A DNA stretch of 64,000 nucleotides from Globisporangium splendens (taxonomy: Eukaryota > Oomycota > Peronosporomycetes > Pythiales > Pythiaceae), in contig VFIW01000016.1 in assembly GCA_006386115.1 (NCBI GenBank), positions 310,001 through 374,000 of the forward strand. The letters run 5' to 3'. The notes beneath the pieces are model-generated. The model was given only the letters and a program-made list of their open reading frames with translations. It was not told the DNA's origin and did no database searches. Within the stretch, counting starts at the first letter, position 1, and every line of letters begins with the position of its first letter. Of this stretch, positions 35,992 to 47,075 are shown piece by piece. Position numbers and translations under genes: made by a program.

Positions 35992-38500
35992 GCATCTCGT
36001 GCCTGGTGTAAAGAGAGTGTACATTTCGAACGATGGAATCACGAAATCGCAGACTTTTGCCTTGCTGGATATCATCAACCCTCCGACCATCGCATCCGCG
36101 TATCCACTTGAAGGAGTCGACTCTGGCGGTCAAGTAGTAACGTTGAACGGATCGAGGCTCGAGTCGATCTCGCATTGTCGATTTGGAAACGTCCTTGTTG
36201 CCGCCAGACATGTCAGCGCGTTCCGCATTGAATGCATAGCACCACGTCAAGAAGTGAACGGCGTCGTCTCGTTTCAGGTGCTCGGAAATGGTGCTGAGCT
36301 CTTGAGCAAGCCGTTTCCGTTCAAATTCATCGATACAATCAATCGAGATGCCGTGACTAGGAACTTGGTCGAAGAGCAGCAGCCAGAATTGTACGACGAT
36401 GGTATGAGGCCAAGCATCACGTCTGTGTACCCACAAACGGCATCTGCTACAGGAGGCACTCGTATCATCGTGCGCGGCATTCATTTCCAAAACAACGACG
36501 CATTGACGTGCCATTTCGGCAAAATCGTCGTGCGTGCTCGATTCCATTCGCCGGAGCAGATTGTGTGCGTGTCGCCGCAGTTGGCACCGCAGACGTACCG
36601 CTTTCAAGTCTCCAATGATGGCGGTGTTTCGCTGTTATCAAATGACCGAACGAGCATCACCATCTACACCGATGCGTATGTGCAATCGATCACGCCAACC
36701 AACGGGCCACACGCTGGTGGCACGGCTGTGACCGTGTTCGGAATGCATTTCGGACCTCGGACGTTGGCGCTTTCGTGCAAGTTTGGTGGCATCAAAGCGC
36801 AAATCGTAAAGTTCGTCTCGGCCAACGAGGTCGTGTGCATCGCGCCGATGCAAAAGGGCACAGCGAGTGTCGTGCCAGTCAGTGTGACCACGAACAACAA
36901 GACGTTTACGCCCAACCCTGTGTTCTTCACGTACACGATCGTGGGCAACGTGGTGTCGGTCACGCCGCGTTTCGGGTCAGTGCGTGGCGGCACCGTGGTG
37001 CTCGTGCGCGCGTACAGCTTGGATATCAATGACGCCGGCAGCGTTTGGTGCCGAATTGGTTTGGCTGCCATCAAGGGTGAGCTGCTAAGCGCGACTCTGG
37101 TCCGGTGCGTGACACTAACATCGAGACAAGGTGTCGGTTCGTTTGCTGTAGAGCTGAGTGTGAATGGCCAAGATTTTACCAACTCGCACGTCCTGTTTGA
37201 GTACACAGCCGACATCTCCGTTGAACGAATTAGCCCCGTGCTTGGACCGTCGCTCGCCGCTAACACGATCGTGACGGTGTATGGCTCTGGCTTCCTGAAT
37301 ACGGTGGACCTAGTGTGCTTTTTTGACGCAGTGCGGTCTCCTGCAGCGTGGCATAGCTCCACAGAGATCTCGTGTACGGCGCCTCTGCAAACTCCACACG
37401 TTGTCAGCGTCCGCGTGTCGAACAATGGCCTCGGCACATCGTCTCATAGTAGCAGCTCGTCGGCGAAGTATTTCTACCACAAAGACATGGCGCTTTCGCG
37501 GATCACGCCGGTGGTCGGGCTCATGGAGGGGGGCACGCCGGTGTTCTTCAAAGGCCGCAACTTTCTCAATCACATGCTACTGTCGTGCCGCTTTGGCGAG
37601 CTCATCGTGAGTGCGACGTACCTCTCGGACTCGCTGCTCAATTGTGTCGCACCGCGTCAGCTGACGAATCTGCTCGCCACTGGCGGACGTGTTATCGTCG
37701 ATGCATCAAGCAACCGCGTTGATTTTACCACAAGCGGCCTCCAGTTCACGTATACGCAGCACTGTCCATTCGCGCAGTATTGTGCGAACGCCAACATTCT
37801 CCCGTGCCCCAACGGAACGATCTGTGAGACTCGTGGTGCTGCTGGAGGTAACAGTGCTGTTGCTGGAAACTTCTCCTTGTGCCCACCAGGAGCATTCCAA
37901 CCGCGGCAGTCCCAGACTGTGTGCTTGCCCTGTCCCGTGGGGTTCTTTTGTCCGGACTACGGTCTTTCCAGGCCCGTGCTATGTCGCGCCGGTATGGTTT
38001 GTGACACTCATGGCCTCCAAGTGTCCGAGAAAAGCTGTCCGTCGGGCCACTACTGCCGCAAAGGCACGAAAAGCGCCAACGTCTCAGATTTCTTCAGGAC
38101 AAGCACCGAGTATCGAGTCGACAATGAAACGCAACTCGTGACATTCATAGACACGAGTCGAGCGTGGGCTTTGATCCCGCGACTCGCGCCTGCGATCGGG
38201 AGTCGCCGCATCGAGCATCCACCAAACGAAATGAGCTGTGATCAGCGCTTGTGTGTGGAAAACAGCACGACATTGTTAGCCGAACGTCCGTATGCGTGTC
38301 CTGTGGGCTTTTACTGCAAACGCGGCGTCGCGCAGCAAGAGATGCTCACAAACAACTTCAGTACGCCGCAGAAATGCTTTCGTGGCTTCTTCTGCCCACG
38401 CGGATCGACGACCCCAGAAGGCGAAGGACCATGTCCTACCTGCCATTATTGCCCCACGGATGTCGACGCCATCGTGTGCCCCGCGGGCCAATATTGCCCC
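35992..38500 (+). CDS. giant TIG locus, segment 6: TIG units 54-59 and start of cysteine-rich block
   Basis: It contains six TIG units ending near 37740, then a change to cysteine-rich repeats of the GCC2/GCC3 type (CPxGxxC spacing, for example CLPCPVGFFCPDYG and CPSGHYCRKG). The frame breaks at a run of five C at 38497-38501, where one base fewer gives YCPGVGNLRPRDC. Confidence 0.7.
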
Positions 38501-38501
38501 C

Positions 38502-38955
38502 GGTGTCGGCAACTTGCGACCCCGCGATTGCGTCCCGGGCACGTACAACCCGAATGTCAAACAGTCGAACTGCACGCTGTGTCCGAGTGGATACGTGTGT
38601 CCGCAATGGAAGATGCGTGTGCCAGTGTTGTGTCCCGCGGGGTTCGTGTGTCTCTCGACGGGCTTGTCGGCGCCGGTGCTGTTGTGTCCACCTGGATACG
38701 TGTGTGACCTCGGGACGCGGACACTGGACCCATCGGACATCATTCCATTCCGACCGAAGCCGTGTCCGAAAGGTACTTACTGTCTGGGCGGCGTCGCACA
38801 CAATGTCACGATCGATTGGCTTCCGAACCGCGAGGAAGGCGCCGTCGCGCCTCAGACGTGTACTGAAGGAACATTTTGCCAAGAAGCGACACGTAGCATC
38901 TCGGGCACAGGCGTGTGCTTTTCGGGCCATTATTGCCCACCAGGGTCGAGTGTCC
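38502..38955 (+). CDS. giant TIG locus, segment 7: GCC2/GCC3-like cysteine repeats
   Basis: A 150-codon stretch in another frame that continues the cysteine repeats (CTLCPSGYVCP, LCPAGFVC, CPPGYVCD, CPKGTYC). It breaks at CCC 38954-38956, where one added base gives SSVPDAGACGSFSD and rejoins the previous frame. Confidence 0.65.
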
Positions 38956-38956
38956 C

Positions 38957-41900
38957 GACGCAGGCGCCTGTGGGAGCTTCTCAGACTCCACAGGATCAGT
39001 CGCGGCCACATTGTGCTTCCCAGGGACGTACACACCTTTACAAGGCACCGTCACGTGCGAGGTGTGCCCTGCCGGCCACACTTGTCCCGGGTACGGCACG
39101 TACATCCCGTCGCTGTGCCCGAAGGGGTACTACCGGTCGCTGGCCGACAGCATCACGTGTCGCCCGTGTCCAGAGGGCACATGGTCGTCTCGTACTGGCG
39201 TGCCCGACATCACGCTTTGCGAGATCTGTCCGCCTGGTCGCGTCTGCGGTTCATCAGCGATGTCAACGTTGTCATCGAGTTTACCGTGCGCCGCTGGGTA
39301 CGTCTGCGGCGAGGGCACGAATCGACGAAGTCAATTCGATCGCTTGTGCCCCGGTGGCCAGTGCTGCGACTCAGCGACGACCATCGACACGCAATTTGCC
39401 AACAGCACGTGTGAGAAAGGCTACGCTTGTCAACGTGGCACGAAGTACCAGGAGAAGAACAAGAACAAGTGTATGGATGGCAAATTCTGTCCTCAGGGGA
39501 CTGCCAACATGAGCAGCATCTATATCCAATGCCCGAAAGACACGTGGACGGGTTCGGGGCAAGACGAGTTGCTTGATTGTGTCATTCGCACTGTTCCGAT
39601 TTGCGATAAGAACCCGACCAAGCAATACTACCCGACGTTCTCGTACTTGTTTCAGGTCAACGAGATCGCATTCGACTCGACGGTCGACAGCGCATCGTGC
39701 ATGGGCGAAGTCGAGGTCGTGCAGATCGTGTACCCCGTGAACGAATCTGCTTCGGTCCCGTTATGGCGCAATGATACCGTGGATGCGATTCGCGTGTGTC
39801 CGAGTGTCGGGGATGTACGAGGCGGTACGTTGTTGACGGTCATTGGCCGCAACTTTCAGGACACGGGGCGTCTGGTGTGCAGCTTCCAGATCCGCGATTA
39901 TGGCCACGCGCTCACAGCTCCAGCGTTTTTCGTCAATAGTACGCGAGTTACCTGCCGTGTGCCACCGTTCAGTGGCGAAGTCAACGACGATACGTTCACA
40001 CAAGATATTGAGGTGCGCGTGTCCAACTGCGGCATGTACTTCTCGACCACGGCAGCGACTTACACGTTCGTATCGAATGCCGCGCTCGAGACGCTCGGTG
40101 AGTCCACGAAACTTGCGCAGTGCCTGGTTGGAAGCAGTGCTGAGGAAGGGTTCCGCGACGATGACAAGGCGTGGTTTGCGCTGCGTGGGCTCTCCAAGGC
40201 GAAATTGTCGTTCGACTTTCGCCATATCCCTCCAGACATGGTCTACGATGAGCACTACAAGATCGCCATCTTCATGAAGAACAGCACGTGCGAGTCCCAG
40301 AGCTGCGATTCGCGCGGCGTGGTCAAACCGAGCGGTACAGAGATTGAGACGTGGCCGTGCAAACTGCCTGTGGAGCTCCCGAAGTGGTTTCTATCGACAG
40401 ATGTCGACAAGCACGACATTGTCAACATCACGCTGCTCGCGCTGGAAGACGTAATCTTCAAAGTCGAGATCTACATAATGTACGGTCTGTACGCTCCAAC
40501 AGCACCGTTCTTTGCAAACTCGACCACAGTGCGACTGAAAACGCCCGTGCGCAGCAATGTCACACAGGGAATCGATGCCGATTCGCGTCCATTGTCACGC
40601 GCAATCTCGTACGAAGAAGCTCTCATCCCGCGTGATTACACGTTTCTGGTCGTGTACTTTGGTGGTGACGACGATTACACGTCGTCACCGCTCAATCTGC
40701 CGCCAAAGTATCAAGCGTTCGAGCGTGGCCGCGTGTTGCTCTCGCACAACGTGAGCAATGCGAGTGCCGATCATATCCCGCTCGTGGTCGACGCCTTTGA
40801 AGACGTGAAGCCAGGTGCAGCGTATTGGGTCATGCCCTTTGGATCAACCGAACTCACGCACCAGATGGCGCTCAAGTACCGCGAGACGTTCCACGAATTG
40901 TACCTGGACCCAACAGATCCAACGGAGACGCAGTACCTGTTCAAGTTTGAGAAGATCCTGCTCTCGTACTTGCCGTTTTTCCCGAACTGCACGGAGTACG
41001 ACTCGTACATCCCGATCTTCGATCTTTTTGAGAGCGACGCATGCAATCTGCCAGAGATGACGTCAGAGCAGGAAGCGTATGGCCACAACTGGTGGCGTCG
41101 TCAATTCCCACCGCTGCCCAACCAGGATGATATCTGCTACGTTGGACCGCTGGATGTTGGCAAAGAACCAACGGCTGATATTTGCATGATAGATCTCCAA
41201 TGCCACTACGAAGAAGAGCTCCCGACGGCCGATATGACGCCGCGGTGGTTTGAACAATCGCAGGACACGACGCTGTTCTACCTGCTGCGTGAGCCCACGA
41301 CGATGGCCAACTACTTCCGCGGCGGTGCCTATTACGATGAGCTTGACGCCACCCAGGGAAGCGACTATTTCATCCCCGTCACGGTCGACAACAGTGCGTC
41401 TGGTGAGCTCGAAGGCGATTGCTCGACACTCTGTTTTCCGCGATCCGTCACGCTTGATGTTGCGTACTACCAGCTGGACAACAACGTCAAGCGCATCATT
41501 AAGGCGCAACTGATCCTTGCGTCGTATGACCGCGATGCCACGAACACGGGGTACACGTTTAGTGTGAACCTGCACCCTCTCGACTACTACCAGTTGGTGA
41601 TTCAGTTCGCGTTTGAGCAAGAGGTGTACGTGCTGCTGTTCTTCGTGCTTGGCGGCGCGATGACCGTCGGTGCGTTCGTGTTTTGGGCGCTGGTGCGGCT
41701 CACTACGTTCCTGGAATCGCCACCAAGGTTCCGCTTCTACGCCATGTTCGCATTAATTGCGCCGCCGCCGTCAGTCGGTGTTGCGCTGGCATCAGTTCCG
41801 ATTTTCTCGGTCGTCTGCGGCTTCTACCTGCTGCTCAAGGGTGATCTCTACTACAGCACCGGCGTAAGCAGCAGCGGCTACTGGCTGCTGGACAACATCG

Positions 41901-43272
41901 TCAAGCATTACCTCGATGACAAGATCGATCCGGACGAGGTCGGGACGACGCGGAAGGGCCGCATCGGCTTTTGTTTCCTCACGTTCGGTCTCTACCTGAT
42001 CCTGCTCGGCGCCAAGATCTTTTCGCCCAAGCCCATCGCGATCTCCGAGAAGATCATCGCCGAGAAACAGGATGATGAAGCTCGCGAGCGCAGCATCTGG
42101 TGGCCGATGCAGTGGAAACGCGCCAACATGATCCTCACGTCGATCCTGCTGGGGCTCTTTCTGTGTCTGATGCTCGAGTTTTCCTTCTGGAGCTCGTTTG
42201 GCGACTACATATTTTACGTGATCGTGCTGACGGAAGTCGTGAACGGCGTGGTGGAAGTCTGGATCGAGGGCCAACTGAAAGAAGCGCTGCTCATGGCTCC
42301 ACTCGTGTCTGCACTGAATCTTGTCGGCGGATTGATGACATTTGGCGCGACGGACTTTGGCGACTTCGTCATGGGCAACACTCTGGACTTCGGCATGATG
42401 CTGCTCATGCGCGTGTACGCACACACGGCGTTTGAGGCCATCGGCGAGTTCAATTTGATGATCTTCAGGTACATTTTCCAGAAACTCAAATCTGGAGCGC
42501 TGATTCTCTTGGCGCTGTTCCGCAGCTTTAGCCGCTCAACCGTCGTGGCTCCGACTGCGGAAGGCGATGGAGCCAAGAATGCAGCCGAGAAGAAGAAAGA
42601 GGGGGAAGCCAAAGCCGAAGAAGAAGAAGAGGAAGGCGCGACCGTCGAGCCGATCATCGATTTCTACGCCGAGGCGTCCATGGAATGCCTCGTGCTCTTC
42701 TACCAGCCGATCTTGATCCTGCTCATGATGTACTTTCGCGACGAGCTCATGCTGCCGATTATCTACAACATCCGCGAAAAGGACATGGAGATCTACTTGT
42801 GGTACTCGCTGATTATCCTCTTCTTCCAGCTCGTGACCGAAGTGTTTGTGCTCAACGTCGTCGAGCTCTCCCAGGGCTGGAAGCTCTACGACTACCTTGT
42901 GTACTGTCGGTATCGGTTCCTGCAGCGTGAACAGCGCTGGAAGGGGCTCGAGCCGAATCTGGACGAGTGCATTGAGGAAAACCTGTGCACGCTCGACCAG
43001 ATGTGCTTTTCGTCGCAGTTCTTCATGATGTGCACGATCCACATCACGGGCATCATGTTCTTCGTCGTGGCTATCGAGATCATGGCGCGCGCCGAGTACA
43101 ATCTCTTTGGGGACCCAGCGATGCCGATCCTGCTTGCGTTCGTGCTCTGCTCGGCGCTGTTTGTGCGCCACCTGGTCATGTTTCTCGCCGTCAAGTTCGA
43201 AGTGTGGAAGATCAAGCACGAGAACACGGCGTGGCTCGCGCCGCCGGACGACGACGGCGAGTTTGGCGTTCC
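38957..43272 (+). CDS. giant TIG locus, segment 8: end of cysteine block, stalk and membrane domain
   Basis: The last cysteine repeats (CEVCPAGHTCPGYG, CPKGYYRS) are followed by a TIG-like unit (VCPSVGDVRGGTLLTVIG, ~39.8 kb), an extracellular stalk of ~600 residues with several N-x-S/T sites, and about ten hydrophobic helices between ~41.6 and 43.2 kb. An acidic/lysine loop (EKKKEGEAKAEEEEEEG) lies between helices near 42.6 kb. I do not recognise the membrane domain. The frame breaks at CCC 43271-43273. Confidence 0.75.
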
Positions 43273-43273
43273 C

Positions 43274-44313
43274 GCTGGGACGAACTGGAGAAGATCAAGG
43301 GTGCGTCCCACGAAGCATACCTGATGAACCAACGGATCACGTCCGAGACATTCCGCTTCAAGTTTCTCAACTACAACCGTTCGTGGATCGTGAACCAGTT
43401 GCCGTCGATCCTGACGCCGCGAACGCTGCGGCGCGCACGGCCGTACCTGCTGGCACAGTTTGCAAAGATCCTCGACTCGCTGAATCCACAGGTATCGGGG
43501 GACGACGAAGCCGACGACGACGGCCGGCCGCGATTTGGACCCGTGACTTTGTCGGCGTCGTCCCGCACGATCATCCGCTTGTGGCTGGCGCGAGCACGCC
43601 GCATCCAGAGACTCAAAGCTGTTGTGCAGCCGATCATCCAGCAGGCACGGAAGTCCGAGTGCGAAATGTGTCTGAGCCGAAGACAATTGCAAGTGGAGCT
43701 CGCGATTCCGATCGAGTTGCTCGGCGACAAGTTTGAGAGCCAATCACTCTCCGAGGAGTTCGACGTCGCCGAGTGGAAGGAGTTTTTCACCAAGCACGAG
43801 AAGTTCAAGACGCTGTGCCTCAACTGCATCGTGCACCTGAAGACGACAGCGTCGGAGTCACATGGGTTTGGAGGTGGCGGTCGAAATGGTTTCGATGGGA
43901 GTGATGCAGCATGGAGCAACGACCCCGTTCGTCTGAGTGCGGCCTCATACGCGTTGATGCAGAAATGGTATCGAAAAGCGCAAGACCGTGTGTTCGGCAA
44001 GAACGGCGGCCGACGGCGCAACCCTGTCGACGTCAGCGACGACGAAGAGGAGACCATGGCGCGCCACTTCGAATGGACCAAGAAACCCGTCGTGTTGAAT
44101 GCCGCATCGACAGCCCTGGCACGGAAATGGATCATGAGTGCGCGTCAATCTCTGCACGCTTCGGGACGATCACGAACGACGCTGCCAGAGAACCTGACGG
44201 CAATCCACCCGGCCATTGCACGCGGCGGCGCCACGCCGATCCCAAAGCCCGCGATGAAAATGGGTGCGGCGGGCGGTGACGCCGTCAAGATGTCCAAGAT
44301 GCGACGAAAGTAA
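43274..44313 (+). CDS. giant TIG locus, segment 9: cytoplasmic tail
   Basis: This basic, hydrophilic tail of ~346 residues ends at a TAA at 44311. It contains three copies of a ~20-residue motif, PVxLxAxSxxxxxxWxxxAR, at 43540, 43924 and 44084. No known domain is recognised. Confidence 0.7.
43540..44158 (+). repeat. three copies of a PVxLxAxS...W...AR protein motif in the tail
   Basis: Copies at about 43540-43608 (PVTLSASSRTIIRLW), 43924-43992 (PVRLSAASYALMQKW) and 44084-44152 (PVVLNAASTALARKW). Each continues into a short basic helix containing AR or AQ. The similarity is at protein level and clear by eye. Confidence 0.75.
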
Positions 44314-44421
44314 AAATGTGGTGTGGTGCATGGCAAGGCAAGAAGGTGACAAAATATAATAGCTCGTTGTTTGCGTGTTCTCTAATGGTGGTGTCTGTCT
44401 GGTAATGCGTAATTGAATGGC

Positions 44422-45709
44422 TTATGTGACCTTCTTGGACAAGTTCTTGAAGCCAGTGCCGAGACACGAGAGGAAGACAGTCTTGGTCGCCAGGTCCGGT
44501 TTGATCTTGAATGTGATGCCAAAGAAATCGCGAAGGTGGCGCAGGTACTGGATACTGTGCAAGACAATTAAAGCTATTAGGTTCATCTGCGTCACAACGC
44601 AGTGCAATGCACAACAACAGAACAAGACTTACGTGTATGGCGTGAGTTTGCCAAAGCGCACTTTCGAGACGTCTTCGGGGGACAGCGCCATGTACAGCAG
44701 AACGAGCGCCTGGTTGGTCGTGTCGACGCATCCGCCCTTGCTGATCTCCTCGCAGAGCAAACTGGACGCGAGCGACGCGACATCTTCGGGCAAGTTACCG
44801 CCCGTGGCCGCGGCTTCGGCGCCAAGGAAAATACCCGTCGTGGTCTCGGCGACGAGCGAGAGCGCGAACCCAGGCGATTGACCCGATTCCGTGCCCTTGT
44901 AGTGGTCCGAATAGATGTACACATCCGGCAGCAGCTTGTTGAAAAGCCCGCGACTCGCCTCGACGATTCGGTTCGACGTCTGCGGCGACACTCGCGTCGA
45001 ATACGCCACACCACTGCAATATACATGCAACAACAGCCAAGGTGATCAGCATATCTTCGCTCTCTATATCCAACTCGCGAATGCCACACACAACAACATA
45101 CCGTATTCTCTTGATGAAACCTTCCTCGATGAGATGGATCGAGCGCAATTGACGCACCAGCGGACAGCTGAACAGCACTTCGCCACCGCCAAGTGGTGGC
45201 GCACCACGCTTCTTCACCTTAAAGTCGAGTCCTTCGTCGATGCCGAAATGTTTCATGAGCGGCAGCGTCGTGGTCTTGAACGCGTCCACCGAGATGTCGA
45301 CATTGTCGTTCGTGATGCCGTGCAGCACGAGCTGCAGCGGCTGCTTGCCGAAGGGCGCGAGTGCCGCAACCGCCTCGAGGAACCAGCCGATGGAGCGTTT
45401 GACGCCACAGTCGTGCTCGATGCGGCCGCCGACGATGAAGCCTGGCGAGTACTTGAGCTTCGTACCGGTCTCGTTGATCTCGATGTGGCTGCCGTTCGTG
45501 ATGCGGTCGAGCAGGCGCAGAAAGTTGGCCTCAAAGTCCGTGAGTCCCGGCTCCTCGTCCTCCGAGCGGATCTCCTCGATGCAGATCGGGCGGCCGCTCA
45601 GCGTCGCGCACACGAGCCGCTGGCGGAAGTGCGAGCACCCCTGCACGCGCAGCACGCTGCCCTGGTGCTGCGACTTCTTCACGCTCGTCCTGCTTGCTGC
45701 CTGCACCAT
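44422..45709 (-). CDS. RCL1: RNA 3'-terminal phosphate cyclase-like protein (18S rRNA processing)
   Basis: Three exons on the minus strand: 45709-45102, 45013-44633 and 44554-44422, giving 373 residues, the usual size. Recognisable features: GCSHFRQRLVCATLSGRPI at the start, GGGEVLFSCP in the middle, IKRIRGVAYSTRVSPQ across the first junction, and RDFFGITFKIKPD near the end. It lacks the catalytic histidine motif expected of a true RNA cyclase (the C-terminal region reads SCLGTGFKNLSKK), as in Rcl1. Rcl1 acts with the GTPase Bms1 in the small-subunit processome for early pre-rRNA cleavage. It converges on the giant TIG locus with ~110 bases between stop codons. Confidence 0.93.
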
Positions 45710-47075
45710 CGTCTATGTGCTCTCGCTCAGCTTCGTTGCGCTCGCAGCTCTTGGTGTGCAGTGGCAATTGGGCTGCTTTGCGTCGCTTTGATTTGGTTGG
45801 TGTCACCGTATCGACCTCCGTAGATCGATACGATGTCATATTTTATAGAAATTGTGAACTTTACAAACGCTCATCGAACCTGTGTAATTGGATACGCAGC
45901 TGGTAGTCAAAAAGAGTCTCAGAATACAATGACCTGCTTAGATAAATGAACTGTTGTATTTGCTGTGATTGTTTGGTTACAAACACTCCTCGAACCTGTA
46001 AAATATTGTATTCAGCTGGCAGTTCTCAGGCGACATAAAATTGAAGCCATGCGTACTTTATGGGCAACACCGGAACTAGACAGGAATCCAACGTCCGCCT
46101 GCCTTCAAGGGAAGCGCTTTCCTGCCCTGCTCGCACGCACGACGACCGCGGCGCATGTCTTTATGCAAGTAAATAAATCAGAGCTCATACTCACTCGAAT
46201 TGGTTTTTCCTGGACGCATTGCGTGCCTCGTGCTTGCGTTCCTCCGTTGCACGTGTGTCCAGCACCATGTGGTCAATAAAGTGGAGCCACTTGCCCGTTG
46301 GTTGAAGGACGGCGCTCGAGGGTGACGACAATGATGATGCCACTGGCGAAAGTGCATTATGCCCGACAGTACAGCCGCAATGCAAATGCATGTGTCCTTG
46401 GGCTCGGATCTCCCTCTTCCTCTGCTTGTTTGTTGGTTCACAGCGCGCTGCAGCGTTCGAAAGCAACACTGCGCACTCCCAAATTCATGCCCTGAAACGA
46501 CCCTCGCACTCCTTCCCTGCATCAGCCAACGGTGCAACGTCCGACTCGCGAAACTCCATGAAACGACCCCCATTTTGCATGATACTAGTAACACGCGAAC
46601 GAACGGCCGTGTCATTTCACAGTAGCGTGCTGTGCACCTGGCAGACGCACGGCATGTATACGCCCAAGTTGCATCCATTGTGAGCCACAGGATCCTCTTG
46701 TCAAGTGCACTGCACCAACCATGGGATGGGCAAGGGGAGTTTCAATCAGCCATCCACCAGCGGTATCAGAGAGGAGAGGGGGCACAATTCCCTACCTCGA
46801 TCTTAGACCGTTACGCGTGAACGGGTGCCATGTTGCAGCAGGGGCGGTGACAGTGGGAGCGAACCCTCTGAGGGTGACAGCCGCACGAAGGAGGCGTCGT
46901 TGCACCCGCCCACTCGGCCTCATTCCAGCACACGCGTGCATCCAGCTGTCTGTCTGGGGAGCATTTCTCTGTGATCGTCTTCGCTCCCCTTGCCTCTGTT
47001 GCACTCGTGCCATTCGCTCTCGTCAAAGCGCATATCGTTATTTTCTGTCGCCGACCCACACGAAAGAGAGATACG
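45710..47075. other. divergent intergenic region with a duplicated ~47-base element
   Basis: About 1.37 kb between RCL1 and the double-PLP gene. No supported gene; the longest minus-strand frame (46178-46678) has no recognisable features. It holds two imperfect copies of a ~47-base element (45861 and 45977). The double-PLP frame is open back to 46971. Confidence 0.5.
45861..46024 (+). repeat. imperfect direct repeat, two copies 116 bases apart
   Basis: Copy 1 is 45861-45907 and copy 2 is 45977-46024. Both begin TTACAAAC, continue CTC.TCGAACCTGT and end CAGCTGG.AGT, with mismatches in the middle. Their function is unknown. Confidence 0.7.

Larger units (their letters stand above)
18603..44313 (+). 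pseudogene. giant IPT/TIG-repeat membrane protein, frame broken nine times
   Basis: Five exons are inferred: 18603-18699, 18794-19429, 19517-21039, 21110-21385 and one 22.9-kb exon 21462-44313, about 8460 codons if the breaks are ignored. Order: signal peptide; three tandem beta-sandwich repeats; two cadherin-like units; about 60 IPT/TIG units; a cysteine-rich GCC2/GCC3 block (~37.76-39.56 kb) followed by one more TIG unit; an extracellular stalk; roughly ten membrane segments (~41.6-43.2 kb); a cytoplasmic tail with three 20-residue repeats. Breaks: one base short at 20120-20121, 35987-35991, 38954-38956 and 43271-43273; one base extra at 25460-25463 and 38497-38501; in-frame stops at 21253 (TAG), 30144 (TAG) and 30756 (TAA). 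Frames match family pattern on both sides of each break. It may be a recently decayed gene or a badly polished repetitive one. Large TIG proteins commonly act as surface receptors or adhesins; the role here is unknown. Confidence 0.8.

Noticed and set aside
20120..43273. Programmed ribosomal frameshifting in the TIG locus
   Set aside because: Breaks go in both directions, at six unrelated sites, without a shared slippery sequence, and all are explained by one base in a G/C run.
46178..46678. 166-residue minus-strand open frame upstream of the double-PLP gene
   Set aside because: Low-complexity, cysteine- and arginine-scattered sequence with no recognisable domain and no promoter signal.
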